Positions 1 to 5,401 of a DNA stretch of 5,567 nucleotides are shown piece by piece; position 1 is the stretch's first letter; every line of letters starts with the position of its first letter. This stretch comes from Minisyncoccota bacterium. GTDB lineage: Bacteria; Patescibacteriota; Minisyncoccia; Minisyncoccales; UBA5738. Where the stretch lies: contig JALOQL010000071.1 of NCBI GenBank assembly GCA_025453415.1, positions 1 through 5,567 on the forward strand, in the 5' to 3' direction. The position numbers were made by a program, and so were the translations under genes. The notes under the pieces were generated by a model. The model saw only the letters and a list, made by a program, of their open reading frames with translations. It was not told the origin of the DNA and did not search any database.

Positions 1-183
1 CTTGCGACGCTCTTCCAGCATCGCAAGGACGGGGCGATAGGCAAACCGGTGAAGCAGGGCACAAACGATGCAGAAGCTGATGATCTGGGCAATCAGTTGC
101 GGCCAATCCACACCGAAAGCCCGGGAGATCGCTTCGAGCTGCCCGCCACCGCTTGTGTCCGCCAGTAGAAAAAGCGCATTCAT
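1..183 (-). CDS. atpF: ATP synthase F0 subunit b, N-terminal part (runs off the left edge)
   Basis: Reading the minus strand from the ATG at 183-181 gives 61 codons with no stop up to the edge. Subunit b is the peripheral stalk of the F-type ATP synthase: one N-terminal membrane helix, then a long cytoplasmic coiled coil that holds the F1 head. The segment FGVDWPQLIAQIISFCIVC (about residues 24-42) is the typical start plus membrane helix. It is followed by the highly typical RFAYRPVLAMLEERRK where the stalk begins. An in-frame TAA lies directly before the ATG, so the start is well bounded. No clear ribosome binding site is visible. The FGVDW...FCIVC...RPVLAMLEERR wording is, from memory, closest to Verrucomicrobia-type subunits. 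That does not match the Patescibacteria style of the rest, and the usual upstream neighbour atpE is not seen. The identity is firm; the phylum is inference. Confidence 0.88.
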   Translation of the reverse strand, partial: MNALFLLADTSGGGQLEAISRAFGVDWPQLIAQIISFCIVCALLHRFAYRPVLAMLEERRK

Positions 184-209
184 TTACCACGGAATCATTC
201 TGCGTTCAC

Positions 210-614
210 AATTGCGGGGACGTGATGTGGTTGTATATCAAAATTGCCAAGGATAAGGCCGGGGCCGAAATCATCAAAGACATAAAATTCGAAACCTTCG
301 GTTGCGTGGCCGCGATCGCCACTTCCAGTGCCATCACCGATTTGGCCAAGGGGAAGACATTGGAAGCGGCCGTGGGCATCGACAAGCAGCAAATTGTCAG
401 CGAACTGGGCGGTTTGCCGCCGATCAAACTGCACTGCTCGGTCCTGGCCGCTGACGCCCTCGTGGAAGCGGTCTACGACTATTACACCAAACAGAAACGG
501 GAAATTCCCGCGGCGCTGGAACAAAAGCACCAGCGGATAAAAAAGGAAAAGGACATGGTCGAGGAGCGCTACCACGAATGGACCTCGAAAGAGGAAGAAA
601 TTCATAACAAATAA
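210..614 (+). pseudogene. nifU: NifU/IscU-type Fe-S cluster scaffold, N-terminus missing
   Basis: IscU/NifU N-terminal-domain proteins assemble [2Fe-2S] or [4Fe-4S] clusters on three cysteines, using sulfur from a cysteine desulfurase, and pass them to client proteins. All three cysteines are here: CGD at 213-221 (with the conserved Asp), FGC at 297-305, and LHCS around 429-440. The family block FETFGCVAAIATSSAITDLA and the GLPPIKLHC segment leave no doubt. The last ~40 residues are a charged, probably helical tail beyond the usual domain. Family members normally have about 35 residues before CGD (roughly MY..KVM.HF.NP.N.G), and these are absent. The frame is open leftward to about 153, but that stretch is antisense to atpF and does not resemble the family, so it is not the real N-terminus. 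I treat the gene as truncated, by either a rearrangement or an assembly join at about 184-212. The stop at 612-614 is followed closely by a strong terminator. Confidence 0.85.
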
Positions 615-623
615 ATGACATTA

Positions 624-657
624 AAACAAAAACGCGCCAATCGGCGCGTTTTTGTTT
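624..657. terminator. Bidirectional intrinsic terminator between convergent genes
   Basis: There is a perfect 15-bp stem: 624-638 (AAACAAAAACGCGCC) pairs with 643-657 (GGCGCGTTTTTGTTT) around a four-base loop at 639-642. The GC core has A-runs on the left and T-runs on the right, so it works on both strands. It starts 10 bases after the NifU stop, and its far end touches the stop codon (659-657) of the minus-strand gene. It therefore most likely ends transcription for both. Confidence 0.92.
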
Positions 658-875
658 CATGGAAACCGTGAAAATAAAAAGGTGTAAGAAAGCGGGGAGT
701 CGCTGTCAACTTTTTGGGCCAGCCAACCGTCTCCGTCCCTTACAAAGACCATTTGGTCAATTTTCAGTTCTGCGGTGGAGCTATCCGGCGCCTTGACCGG
801 ACCCGGACGCGCACCGTCATCTACCGCGAATGTCAGGAGCAACGCCAGAATTATTACCAGCAACGCCCACTTCAT
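657..875 (-). CDS. Small exported or membrane-anchored protein, unknown function
   Basis: The gene encodes 72 residues from the ATG at 875-873. I do not recognise a family. The first ~20 residues (MKWALLVIILALLLTFAVDD) are a signal peptide or N-terminal anchor with one Lys and a strong hydrophobic core. No lipobox cysteine or clear cleavage site is evident. The rest is a short soluble tail with a segment KIDQMVFVRDGDGWLAQKV, which reads like a single small beta unit. The frame is open further to a TTG at 914, adding 13 residues, but that start would sit on top of the promoter, so I prefer the ATG. Two contexts support a real gene: a plausible promoter 15 bases before the ATG, and a perfect terminator touching the stop. 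No Shine-Dalgarno site is visible. As it is short and unmatched, it could still be a chance frame. Confidence 0.55.
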   Translation of the reverse strand: MKWALLVIILALLLTFAVDDGARPGPVKAPDSSTAELKIDQMVFVRDGDGWLAQKVDSDSPLSYTFLFSRFP

Positions 876-890
876 CGGAGACACAGCTGA

Positions 891-919
891 TTTATAGCAT
901 TGAATGATTTTCAAATCAA
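891..919 (-). promoter_or_regulatory. Likely sigma70-type promoter of the 657-875 gene
   Basis: On the minus strand a -35-like TTGATT (919-914) is followed, after 17 bases, by a -10-like TATAAA (896-891). The predicted start of transcription lies only about 8 bases before the ATG at 875. The perfect palindrome TGATTT-GA-AAATCA (918-905, minus strand) covers part of the -35 box and the spacer and could be an operator, though this AT-rich palindrome could also be chance. The match is weaker than at the two promoters further right, but the geometry is the same. Confidence 0.5.
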
Positions 920-928
920 TAACCGCCA

Positions 929-984
929 GCGGGTATTTTTATTTCTCCTTAAATTGCGGTCAATGCAAAAGCGGGGTTTGTAAA
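929..984. repeat. Shared 3' element, copy 1 (downstream of the 1004-1543 gene)
   Basis: A 24-base core at 961-984 (plus strand starts CAATGCAAAAGCGGGG, ends TTTGTAAA) is identical to 1672-1695. The match extends leftwards with scattered changes: ATTGCGGT, a TTTCTC stretch, and a T-rich run next to a short hairpin (922-934, ACCGC/GCGGGT). Read on the minus strand, the order is gene stop, core, then hairpin, so it lies in the 3' untranslated region of the neighbouring gene. Here the hairpin is weak as a terminator. Function unknown. Confidence 0.8.
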
Positions 985-1003
985 AATAAAAAGGAAAAAG
1001 ATT

Positions 1004-1543
1004 TTATCTCCGCCGCGCGATGAATATTAAAGCGAAGGCGCAGATCCCTCCAATAGTGCCCACGTCGGGCATTTTCTTGGGAGGTACTTTATCCTCAGAG
1101 TTACTGATATTGGTCGGAATGGTCGCATTTGCCGCTGGCGGGAGTGGTGAGCCTGGTATCAACGAATTCCAATCATTAGTAGTGCTTTCCTTCACAGAGA
1201 TCTCGTTTCCGTAATCGAGGGCACTACTCATATTGAAACTCAGCGGTGTTGTATTTGAGTACCGAACAGTTCCATTGAGTTCGGTGCGATCGTAGCTGTT
1301 GGGGGTGGACTTTTCGTTTGTTGCGAAGATAGTGCCGTTGCCCGACGCGCCCTCGAGGTGGATTTTAACGGAAGACGTTTGGCTGATTTTTCCGTGAGAA
1401 TCGCCGCTCGAAGTGAACATCTGGCTTTGCTGAATGATTACCGGGATTTCATTGTTTGAAAGATTTTCTGCGACGTCGTCCTGACCAAATACTATTGGAG
1501 ATATCCCCAATAGTACACATAGACTTACTATTAGGAGCTGCAT
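1004..1543 (-). CDS. Secreted Ser/Thr/Asn-rich protein with C-terminal membrane anchor and Arg tail
   Basis: The gene encodes 179 residues from the ATG at 1543-1541. No family is recognised. Residues 1-20 (MQLLIVSLCVLLGISPIVFG) form a signal peptide, with likely cleavage before or near QDD. The body (about 21-150) is rich in Ser, Thr and Asn and poor in charge, typical of an exposed, low-complexity surface stretch. It holds seven N-x-S/T motifs among 15 asparagines. A Pro-rich linker (SPLPPAANATIP) follows. The C-terminus is tripartite: a PDVG motif (about residues 159-162), a short hydrophobic span (TIGGICAFALIFIA) and a terminal RRR. That layout matches sorting signals read by exosortase/archaeosortase-like enzymes, such as the VPDSG-CTERM or PGF-CTERM classes, although no processing enzyme is in the window. 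The protein is probably displayed at the cell surface. A near-perfect promoter precedes it with an extremely short leader and no Shine-Dalgarno site. The signal peptide plus anchor makes the frame convincing. Confidence 0.78.
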   Translation of the reverse strand: MQLLIVSLCVLLGISPIVFGQDDVAENLSNNEIPVIIQQSQMFTSSGDSHGKISQTSSVKIHLEGASGNGTIFATNEKSTPNSYDRTELNGTVRYSNTTPLSFNMSSALDYGNEISVKESTTNDWNSLIPGSPLPPAANATIPTNISNSEDKVPPKKMPDVGTIGGICAFALIFIARRR

Positions 1544-1557
1544 GTAAATCGATTAAT

Positions 1558-1587
1558 ATTATAAAATAAAATAATCTATTTTGTCAA
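1558..1587 (-). promoter_or_regulatory. Consensus sigma70 promoter of the 1004-1543 gene
   Basis: On the minus strand a perfect TTGACA (1587-1582), an 18-base AT-rich spacer and a perfect TATAAT (1563-1558) lead to the ATG at 1543. Transcription should start about seven bases past the -10 box, near 1551, leaving a leader of about 7-8 bases with no ribosome binding site. The -35 box lies inside a 14-base sequence (1578-1591) repeated at 2090-2103. Confidence 0.88.
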
Positions 1588-1591
1588 GTAT

Positions 1592-1612
1592 ATTGCCGGA
1601 CTGACCGGCAAT
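1592..1612. other. Perfect 8-bp hairpin or operator-like inverted repeat
   Basis: ATTGCCGG (1592-1599) and CCGGCAAT (1605-1612) are perfectly complementary around a five-base loop. The repeat begins five bases upstream of the -35 box of the 1004-1543 promoter. Neither strand has a T-run after it, so it is not a standard terminator. A regulator binding site or a remnant of a terminator are both possible. It is not repeated at the sister promoter near 2100. Confidence 0.55.
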
Positions 1613-1619
1613 TTGCAAA

Positions 1620-1654
1620 AAACAAAACACCCGGCTTGCGGGGCATTTTTGTTT
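1620..1654. terminator. Terminator-like hairpin downstream of the 1764-2063 gene
   Basis: AAACAAAA (1620-1627) pairs with TTTTGTTT (1647-1654), and CCCG (1630-1633) pairs with CGGG (1639-1642), with a small internal loop between. A-runs and T-runs flank the GC core on both strands, as in the terminator at 624-657. On the minus strand it follows the shared 3' element, so it should end transcription from the promoter at 2070-2099 before the next promoter begins. The stem is imperfect. Confidence 0.65.
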
Positions 1655-1695
1655 CTCTATGATTTGCGGTACAATGCAAAAGCGGGGTTTGTAAA
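1638..1695. repeat. Shared 3' element, copy 2 (downstream of the 1764-2063 gene)
   Basis: The 24-base core 1672-1695 is identical to 961-984. To its left the TTTGCGGT, TTTCTC and ATTTTT blocks match copy 1 with a few changes, ending in the right arm of the hairpin. As with copy 1, on the minus strand it comes after a small secreted-protein gene and before a hairpin. Together with the repeated promoter it marks two similarly built gene units in tandem. Confidence 0.8.
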
Positions 1696-1763
1696 TTAAA
1701 ACAGGTCGAAAGGATTGTCCTTGCGCCTGTTATGGTCGTTGTGCAAATGTTTCTTTGGCTCAG

Positions 1764-2063
1764 CTAGGATGGTCGAACCCGCTGGTATGAAGTAACTCTC
1801 CAGGGATTTTCTTCGGGAATCACTTCTCTCATCGAGGCTCTTCCGATATAGCGATGCTTGGCTAGCGAGGCATTTATCGCTACGAATGTGCCATTTGTTA
1901 GTTCAGCAACAAAAACAACAACTTTCCCGTCGCTTACTGTTAAAAAAGCGGTAGCGTTTATTGCTGTGAGGTTTATTGTCGATGCTTCCCAAAGATTATC
2001 TTGGGAAAGAGCGTTGCCGATGATTAACAACGTTATCATTGCCAATCTTAGGGCTAAAGTCAT
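1764..2063 (-). CDS. Small secreted protein, unknown function, probable frameshift near its end
   Basis: From the ATG at 2063-2061 this reads 99 residues to the TAG at 1766-1764. No family is recognised. MTLALRLAMITLLIIGNALSQDN is a signal peptide with likely cleavage after NALS. It is followed by a hydrophobic, beta-rich stretch (about residues 28-65, including DGKVVVFVAELTNGTFVAI) with four N-x-S/T motifs among seven asparagines. Upstream in-frame codons up to 2081 lie inside the promoter, so this ATG is the start, and the message would be leaderless. The last residues (VTSYQRVRPS) look unlike a natural end. In the -1 frame the same strand is open from 1902 to a TAA at 1698-1696 and reads ...YFIPAGSTILAEP... 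ending NPFDLF, stopping beside the shared 3' element. I suspect a one-base indel between about 1770 and 1830. If so, the intact protein would be about 20 residues longer and this copy is either broken or carries a sequencing error. Confidence 0.6.
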   Translation of the reverse strand: MTLALRLAMITLLIIGNALSQDNLWEASTINLTAINATAFLTVSDGKVVVFVAELTNGTFVAINASLAKHRYIGRASMREVIPEENPWRVTSYQRVRPS

Positions 2064-2069
2064 GCTTAT

Positions 2070-2099
2070 ATTATAAATCAATAATTAGTATTTTGTCAA
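2070..2099 (-). promoter_or_regulatory. Consensus sigma70 promoter giving a leaderless transcript of the 1764-2063 gene
   Basis: On the minus strand a perfect TTGACA (2099-2094), an 18-base spacer and a perfect TATAAT (2075-2070) are followed six bases later by the ATG at 2063. The expected transcription start falls on or next to the A of that ATG. The -35 box ends two bases before the helicase start codon at 2102 on the other strand, so the two genes share a very tight divergent region. I see no convincing plus-strand promoter for the helicase here. Confidence 0.88.
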
Positions 2100-2101
2100 G
2101 T

Positions 2102-4927
2102 ATGGCGCTGGATTTGAACAAACTGAATAAGGAACAGAAACAGGCGGTGGAGCATGACGGCGGACCGTTGTTGGTCGTGGCTGGCGCCGGGACGGGCAAA
2201 ACGCGGGCCATTACGCACCGCATCGGCTGGTTGGTGGAAAAAAAGCTGGCCAAACCCGAGGAGATCCTGGCGCTGACGTTTACCGACAAGGCCAGTGGCG
2301 AAATGGAAGACCGCGTCGATGATTTGCTGTCGCTGGGTTACGCCGATCTTTGGATCTGCACTTTCCATTCTTTTTGCGAGCGCGTTTTGCGGCAAAATGG
2401 CATCGATATCGGCATTTCGGGCAATTTCAAGCTGGCCGACGAAACCGCGGCCTGGATTTTGGTGCGGCAAAATATTGATCGCTTCAAGCTCAAATATTAC
2501 AAGCCGCTGGGCAACCCGACCAAGTTTATCCACGCGCTGCTTAATCATTTTTCGCGTTGCAAGGACCAGGGAATCATGCCCGCGGATTATTTGAAATACG
2601 CTAAGGGCAATATCGATGAAAAGGAAAAAGTGCGCGAGGTGGCGCGGGCCTACCAGGTTTACCAGGCTCTGCTTTTGGAAAATAACCTTTTGGATTTTGG
2701 CGACCTGTTGCATTACTGCGTGCGGTTATTCCAAAAACGGCCCGCGATCCTCACCAAATACCGGCGCAAATTCAAATACATCCTGGTGGACGAATTCCAG
2801 GATACCAACTGGATCCAATACGAACTGGTGAAACTTTTGGCCGCGCCCAAAAACAACCTCACCGTTTGCGCCGACGACGACCAGGCCATTTACCGCTGGC
2901 GCGGCGCGAGCTTTGGCAACATCATCCAGTTTAAAAAGGATTTTCCCGACGCGGCGCAGGCGGTGCTGGTTCGAAATTATCGGTCTTGCCAGAACATTTT
3001 GGATACCGCCTACAAATTCATCCAGGCCAATAACCCCAACCGGCTGGAATGCCTTTCCAAGATCGATAAACGGCTGGTGGCGTCCCACGAGTGCAAGGGG
3101 GATATCCGGCATCTGCATTTCAAGACCGTGGAACAGGAGGTCCAGGGAGTGGTTAACGAGATCATCCGCCTGGCCAAGGAGGAAAAGGAGGCGAAGTTTT
3201 CGGATTTCGCGATCCTGTTGCGCGCCAACGACAGCGCGGCGGCGTTTTCGCGCGCCTGCGAGCGCTCGGGAGTGCCGGCGCAATTTTTGGCCGCCAAAGG
3301 CTTGTATTCCAAGCAAGCGGTGCTGGACATCATTTCCTATTTGAAACTGCTGGACAACTACCATGCCAACGACGCCATGTGGCGGGTGCTCAATATGCCG
3401 TTTTTGATGATCCCCAGTCTCGACATCGTCAAAATTACCCAGTACAGCTCGAAAAAATCCCAGTCGCTGTGGGACTCGCTCCAGGCGTCAAAAGACATTT
3501 CGGGGTTAAGCGAGCACGCCGTGGCCGGCATTGCCAAGCTCATGGAAATGACCGAGAAACATGCCAAGATGGCGCGCGAAAAGAATGTTTCCGAGCTGGC
3601 GCTGGTTTTCCTGGAAGATTCGGGTTATCTGGAGCACCTGGTGCGCACCGACCGCCGGAGCGAGATCGAATACATCGGCCAGTTCTATGACAAGATCAAG
3701 GCGTTTGAGGAAGCCAATGTCGACCCCAACCTGCAGAAGTTTGTCGAGGAGCTCAATATGGAGCTGGAATCCGGCGAGGAAGGCAAGCTGTCCTTTGACC
3801 CGGCCCAGGCGGCCGACGCGGTGCAGATAATGACCGTGCATTCCGCCAAGGGGTTGGAGTTCGAGCATGTTTTTCTTGCCAGTTTGGTGGACCGCAAATT
3901 TCCCGTAACCGAGCGTGGCGAAGAGATCGAGATTCCGGCGGCGCTGGCCAAGGAAACTCCCTACGAGGGCGACGCGCATCTAGAGGAAGAGCGGCGCCTG
4001 TTTTACGTGGCCATGACGCGCGCTCGCCGCGGGTTGTATTTTACCTCGGCCACCGATTACGGCGGGGTGCGGCCCAAAAAACTTTCAAGATTCCTGGCGG
4101 AGCTCGGTTACAACGGAGATAACCACCAGGCCCAAGTGCAGACCGTGCGGGTGACGGGCAATTACCGGCCTTTGCCCAAGCAGATAATTTTTCCCAGCCA
4201 TTTTTCGTTCACGCAGTTGGCGACGTTCGAAAAATGTCCGATGCAGTACAAATTCAGCCATATCCTGAAAGTGCCCACGCGGGGCAAGGCGTTCTTTTCC
4301 TACGGCCGGACGATGCACAACTCCCTTTACGAATTCCTGATGGAGCTGGGCGACAAGAAAGGCAGTTTCAAACGCCTGGCCGATCTTTACGAACGGAACT
4401 GGATCGATGAGTGGTACGACGGCAAAAGCGAAAAAGAGGCCTACTACCGCCAGGGATTGGCATCCCTCAAAAGTTTCTGGAAGGATTTTTCCGCGAGGCG
4501 GCCAAAGATCATGATGCTCAACAACGCCCCGGCCCTGGAACAGGAGTTCAATCTGAAGATCAGCGGTTTTGCGGTTACGGGCAAGATCGACCGCATCGAT
4601 GTCGGCCAAAAGGGCGTGGAGATCATCGATTACAAGACTGGCACGGCCAAGGATAAATTGCGGCCCGAGGACAAGATGCAGCTGATGATGTACCAGATGG
4701 CGGCCAAGGAAGTGTTTGACCTGGATACGGAAAAACTCACATATTTCTACCTGGACAAAGCCAGTCCGCTGTCGTTTTCGCCCAAGGGCGACGAAATCGT
4801 GAAACATCGGGAAAAGATCGCGCAGATAATCGACGACCTGGTGCACAGCGATTTTCGCGCGACTCCCGGATGGCAGTGCGAATGGTGCGATTATAAGAAC
4901 ATGTGCGAATTCGCCAAGAAGCACTGA
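2102..4927 (+). CDS. UvrD/PcrA-type DNA helicase fused to a RecB-like Fe-S nuclease
   Basis: This is a 941-residue superfamily 1A helicase and nuclease in one chain. Helicase motifs in order: Q motif LNKEQKQAV (8-16), Walker A AGAGTGKT (27-34), motif Ia ALTFTDKAS (57-65), TFHSFC (87-92), Walker B LVDEFQDT (D230, E231), ADDDQAIYRWRGA (257-269), TVHSAKGLEF (578-587) and YVAMTRAR (635-642). The C-terminal nuclease (about 700-941) has D830 in GKIDRID, the D843-Y844-K845 core of IDYKTG, and the QLMMY motif at Q860. Four cysteines, C712 plus C926, C929 and C935 (CxxC-x5-C), match the Fe-S clasp of AddB-, AdnB- and Cas4-type nucleases. Its size and layout most resemble AdnA/AdnB or AddA subunits, so a role in DNA end resection, recombination repair or defence is likely; the exact partner is unknown. 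The ATG at 2102 gives the typical N-terminus. A TTG at 2039 would add 21 unrelated residues across the opposing promoter. No Shine-Dalgarno site is visible. Confidence 0.95.
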   Translation: MALDLNKLNKEQKQAVEHDGGPLLVVAGAGTGKTRAITHRIGWLVEKKLAKPEEILALTFTDKASGEMEDRVDDLLSLGYADLWICTFHSFCERVLRQNGIDIGISGNFKLADETAAWILVRQNIDRFKLKYYKPLGNPTKFIHALLNHFSRCKDQGIMPADYLKYAKGNIDEKEKVREVARAYQVYQALLLENNLLDFGDLLHYCVRLFQKRPAILTKYRRKFKYILVDEFQDTNWIQYELVKLLAAPKNNLTVCADDDQAIYRWRGASFGNIIQFKKDFPDAAQAVLVRNYRSCQNILDTAYKFIQANNPNRLECLSKIDKRLVASHECKGDIRHLHFKTVEQEVQGVVNEIIRLAKEEKEAKFSDFAILLRANDSAAAFSRACERSGVPAQFLAAKGLYSKQAVLDIISYLKLLDNYHANDAMWRVLNMPFLMIPSLDIVKITQYSSKKSQSLWDSLQASKDISGLSEHAVAGIAKLMEMTEKHAKMAREKNVSELALVFLEDSGYLEHLVRTDRRSEIEYIGQFYDKIKAFEEANVDPNLQKFVEELNMELESGEEGKLSFDPAQAADAVQIMTVHSAKGLEFEHVFLASLVDRKFPVTERGEEIEIPAALAKETPYEGDAHLEEERRLFYVAMTRARRGLYFTSATDYGGVRPKKLSRFLAELGYNGDNHQAQVQTVRVTGNYRPLPKQIIFPSHFSFTQLATFEKCPMQYKFSHILKVPTRGKAFFSYGRTMHNSLYEFLMELGDKKGSFKRLADLYERNWIDEWYDGKSEKEAYYRQGLASLKSFWKDFSARRPKIMMLNNAPALEQEFNLKISGFAVTGKIDRIDVGQKGVEIIDYKTGTAKDKLRPEDKMQLMMYQMAAKEVFDLDTEKLTYFYLDKASPLSFSPKGDEIVKHREKIAQIIDDLVHSDFRATPGWQCEWCDYKNMCEFAKKH

Positions 4928-4978
4928 TTTTGCGGTTGTTTGTGATAATATTAAGAAATTACTGTTTTTCTTGGTTTT

Positions 4979-5011
4979 GATTTAAGATTTAGGATTTAAG
5001 ATTTATGATTA
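4979..5011. repeat. Left inverted repeat made of 7-base units
   Basis: There are five tandem heptads, GATTTAA, GATTTAG, GATTTAA, GATTTAT and GATTAGT. Bases 4985-5011 match the reverse complement of 5402-5428 at 25 of 27 positions (mismatches at 4992 and 5006). The start codon of the four-helix-bundle gene (5005-5007) is formed inside this repeat. In RNA the two arms could fold into a long stem enclosing the gene. Confidence 0.9.
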
Positions 5012-5397
5012 GTGACACCAGGAAACCAATCAAAAGTTTTACCGATTTATTGGCTTGGCAAGAAGGCCATAAATTGGTTGTTGAGCTATATAAAACTTTA
5101 AAGAAATTTCCCAAGGAAGAACTGTATTCTTTGACTGACCAGATGAAACGGGCGGCAATATCAATCACTTCAAACATTGCCGAAGGATTTGGGAGACAGA
5201 CTTACAAAGAAAAAACCAATTTTTACTATCAAGCGCAAGGTTCCCTGACGGAATTGAAAAACCAGATTTTAATCGCTAAGGATGTGGATTATCTTGATCA
5301 GAGCGATTTTGACCAGCTAGTTTGCCGGATCAATATCGTTCATCGCTTATTGCAGGGTTTGATTCAGAAAACCAAATCATTTATTATTCGCAAATAG
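5005..5397 (+). CDS. Four-helix-bundle protein, S23/bAvd-like family
   Basis: The gene encodes 130 residues, the usual length for the family of 23S rRNA intervening-sequence proteins (TIGR02436-type four helix bundle). Hallmarks in order: FTDLLAWQEGHKLVVELY (helix 1, about residues 12-29), FPKEELYSLTDQMKRAA (about 37-53), the signature SITSNIAEGFGRQ (about 54-66), and QAQGSLTELKNQILIAKD (helix 3, about 77-94). Members form basic pentamers and are homologous to Avd of diversity-generating retroelements. No reverse transcriptase or template repeat is present here, so a DGR role is unsupported. The molecular role in bacteria is largely unknown, and nucleic-acid binding is likely. The ATG at 5005 lies in the left inverted repeat, and the TAG stop lies four bases before the right one. 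No Shine-Dalgarno site is seen. Codons are much more A/T-ending than in the helicase, suggesting a separate origin. Confidence 0.93.
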   Translation: MISDTRKPIKSFTDLLAWQEGHKLVVELYKTLKKFPKEELYSLTDQMKRAAISITSNIAEGFGRQTYKEKTNFYYQAQGSLTELKNQILIAKDVDYLDQSDFDQLVCRINIVHRLLQGLIQKTKSFIIRK

Positions 5398-5401
5398 TAT
5401 T

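Noticed and set aside
153..212. In-frame extension of the NifU gene to a TTG at 153
   Set aside because: It is the antisense of the AtpF coding region and carries none of the family's N-terminal sequence, so it is an accident of the join.
1701..1730. Imperfect hairpin (ACAGG/CCTGT and AAGGA/TCCTT)
   Set aside because: The arms are only five bases each with an internal loop, and it falls in the likely frameshifted tail of the secreted-protein gene, so coding constraint or chance explains it.
2039..2101. Helicase start at TTG 2039
   Set aside because: The extra 21 residues match nothing in the family and cross the opposing promoter. The ATG at 2102 gives the usual N-terminus just before the Q motif.
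920..2103. Integron-type gene cassettes with attC sites
   Set aside because: The repeated 3' element has hairpin potential, but I found no paired RYYYAAC/GTTRRRY core sites and no integrase, and each unit has its own promoter.
4085..4924. Long minus-strand open frame (279 codons) opposite the helicase
   Set aside because: It is a mirror of a GC-rich coding gene with few antisense stops, and its translation shows no domain. The same goes for frames at 2096-2713, 2726-3364 and 3506-3979.
4928..4978. Extended -10-like TGTGATAAT (4941-4949) as a promoter for the four-helix-bundle gene
   Set aside because: There is no -35 partner at the right distance, and such AT-rich words are common here.
5005..5397. 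Diversity-generating retroelement, since the protein is related to Avd
   Set aside because: No reverse transcriptase, template repeat or variable repeat is present in the window. The general S23 four-helix-bundle family explains the gene.
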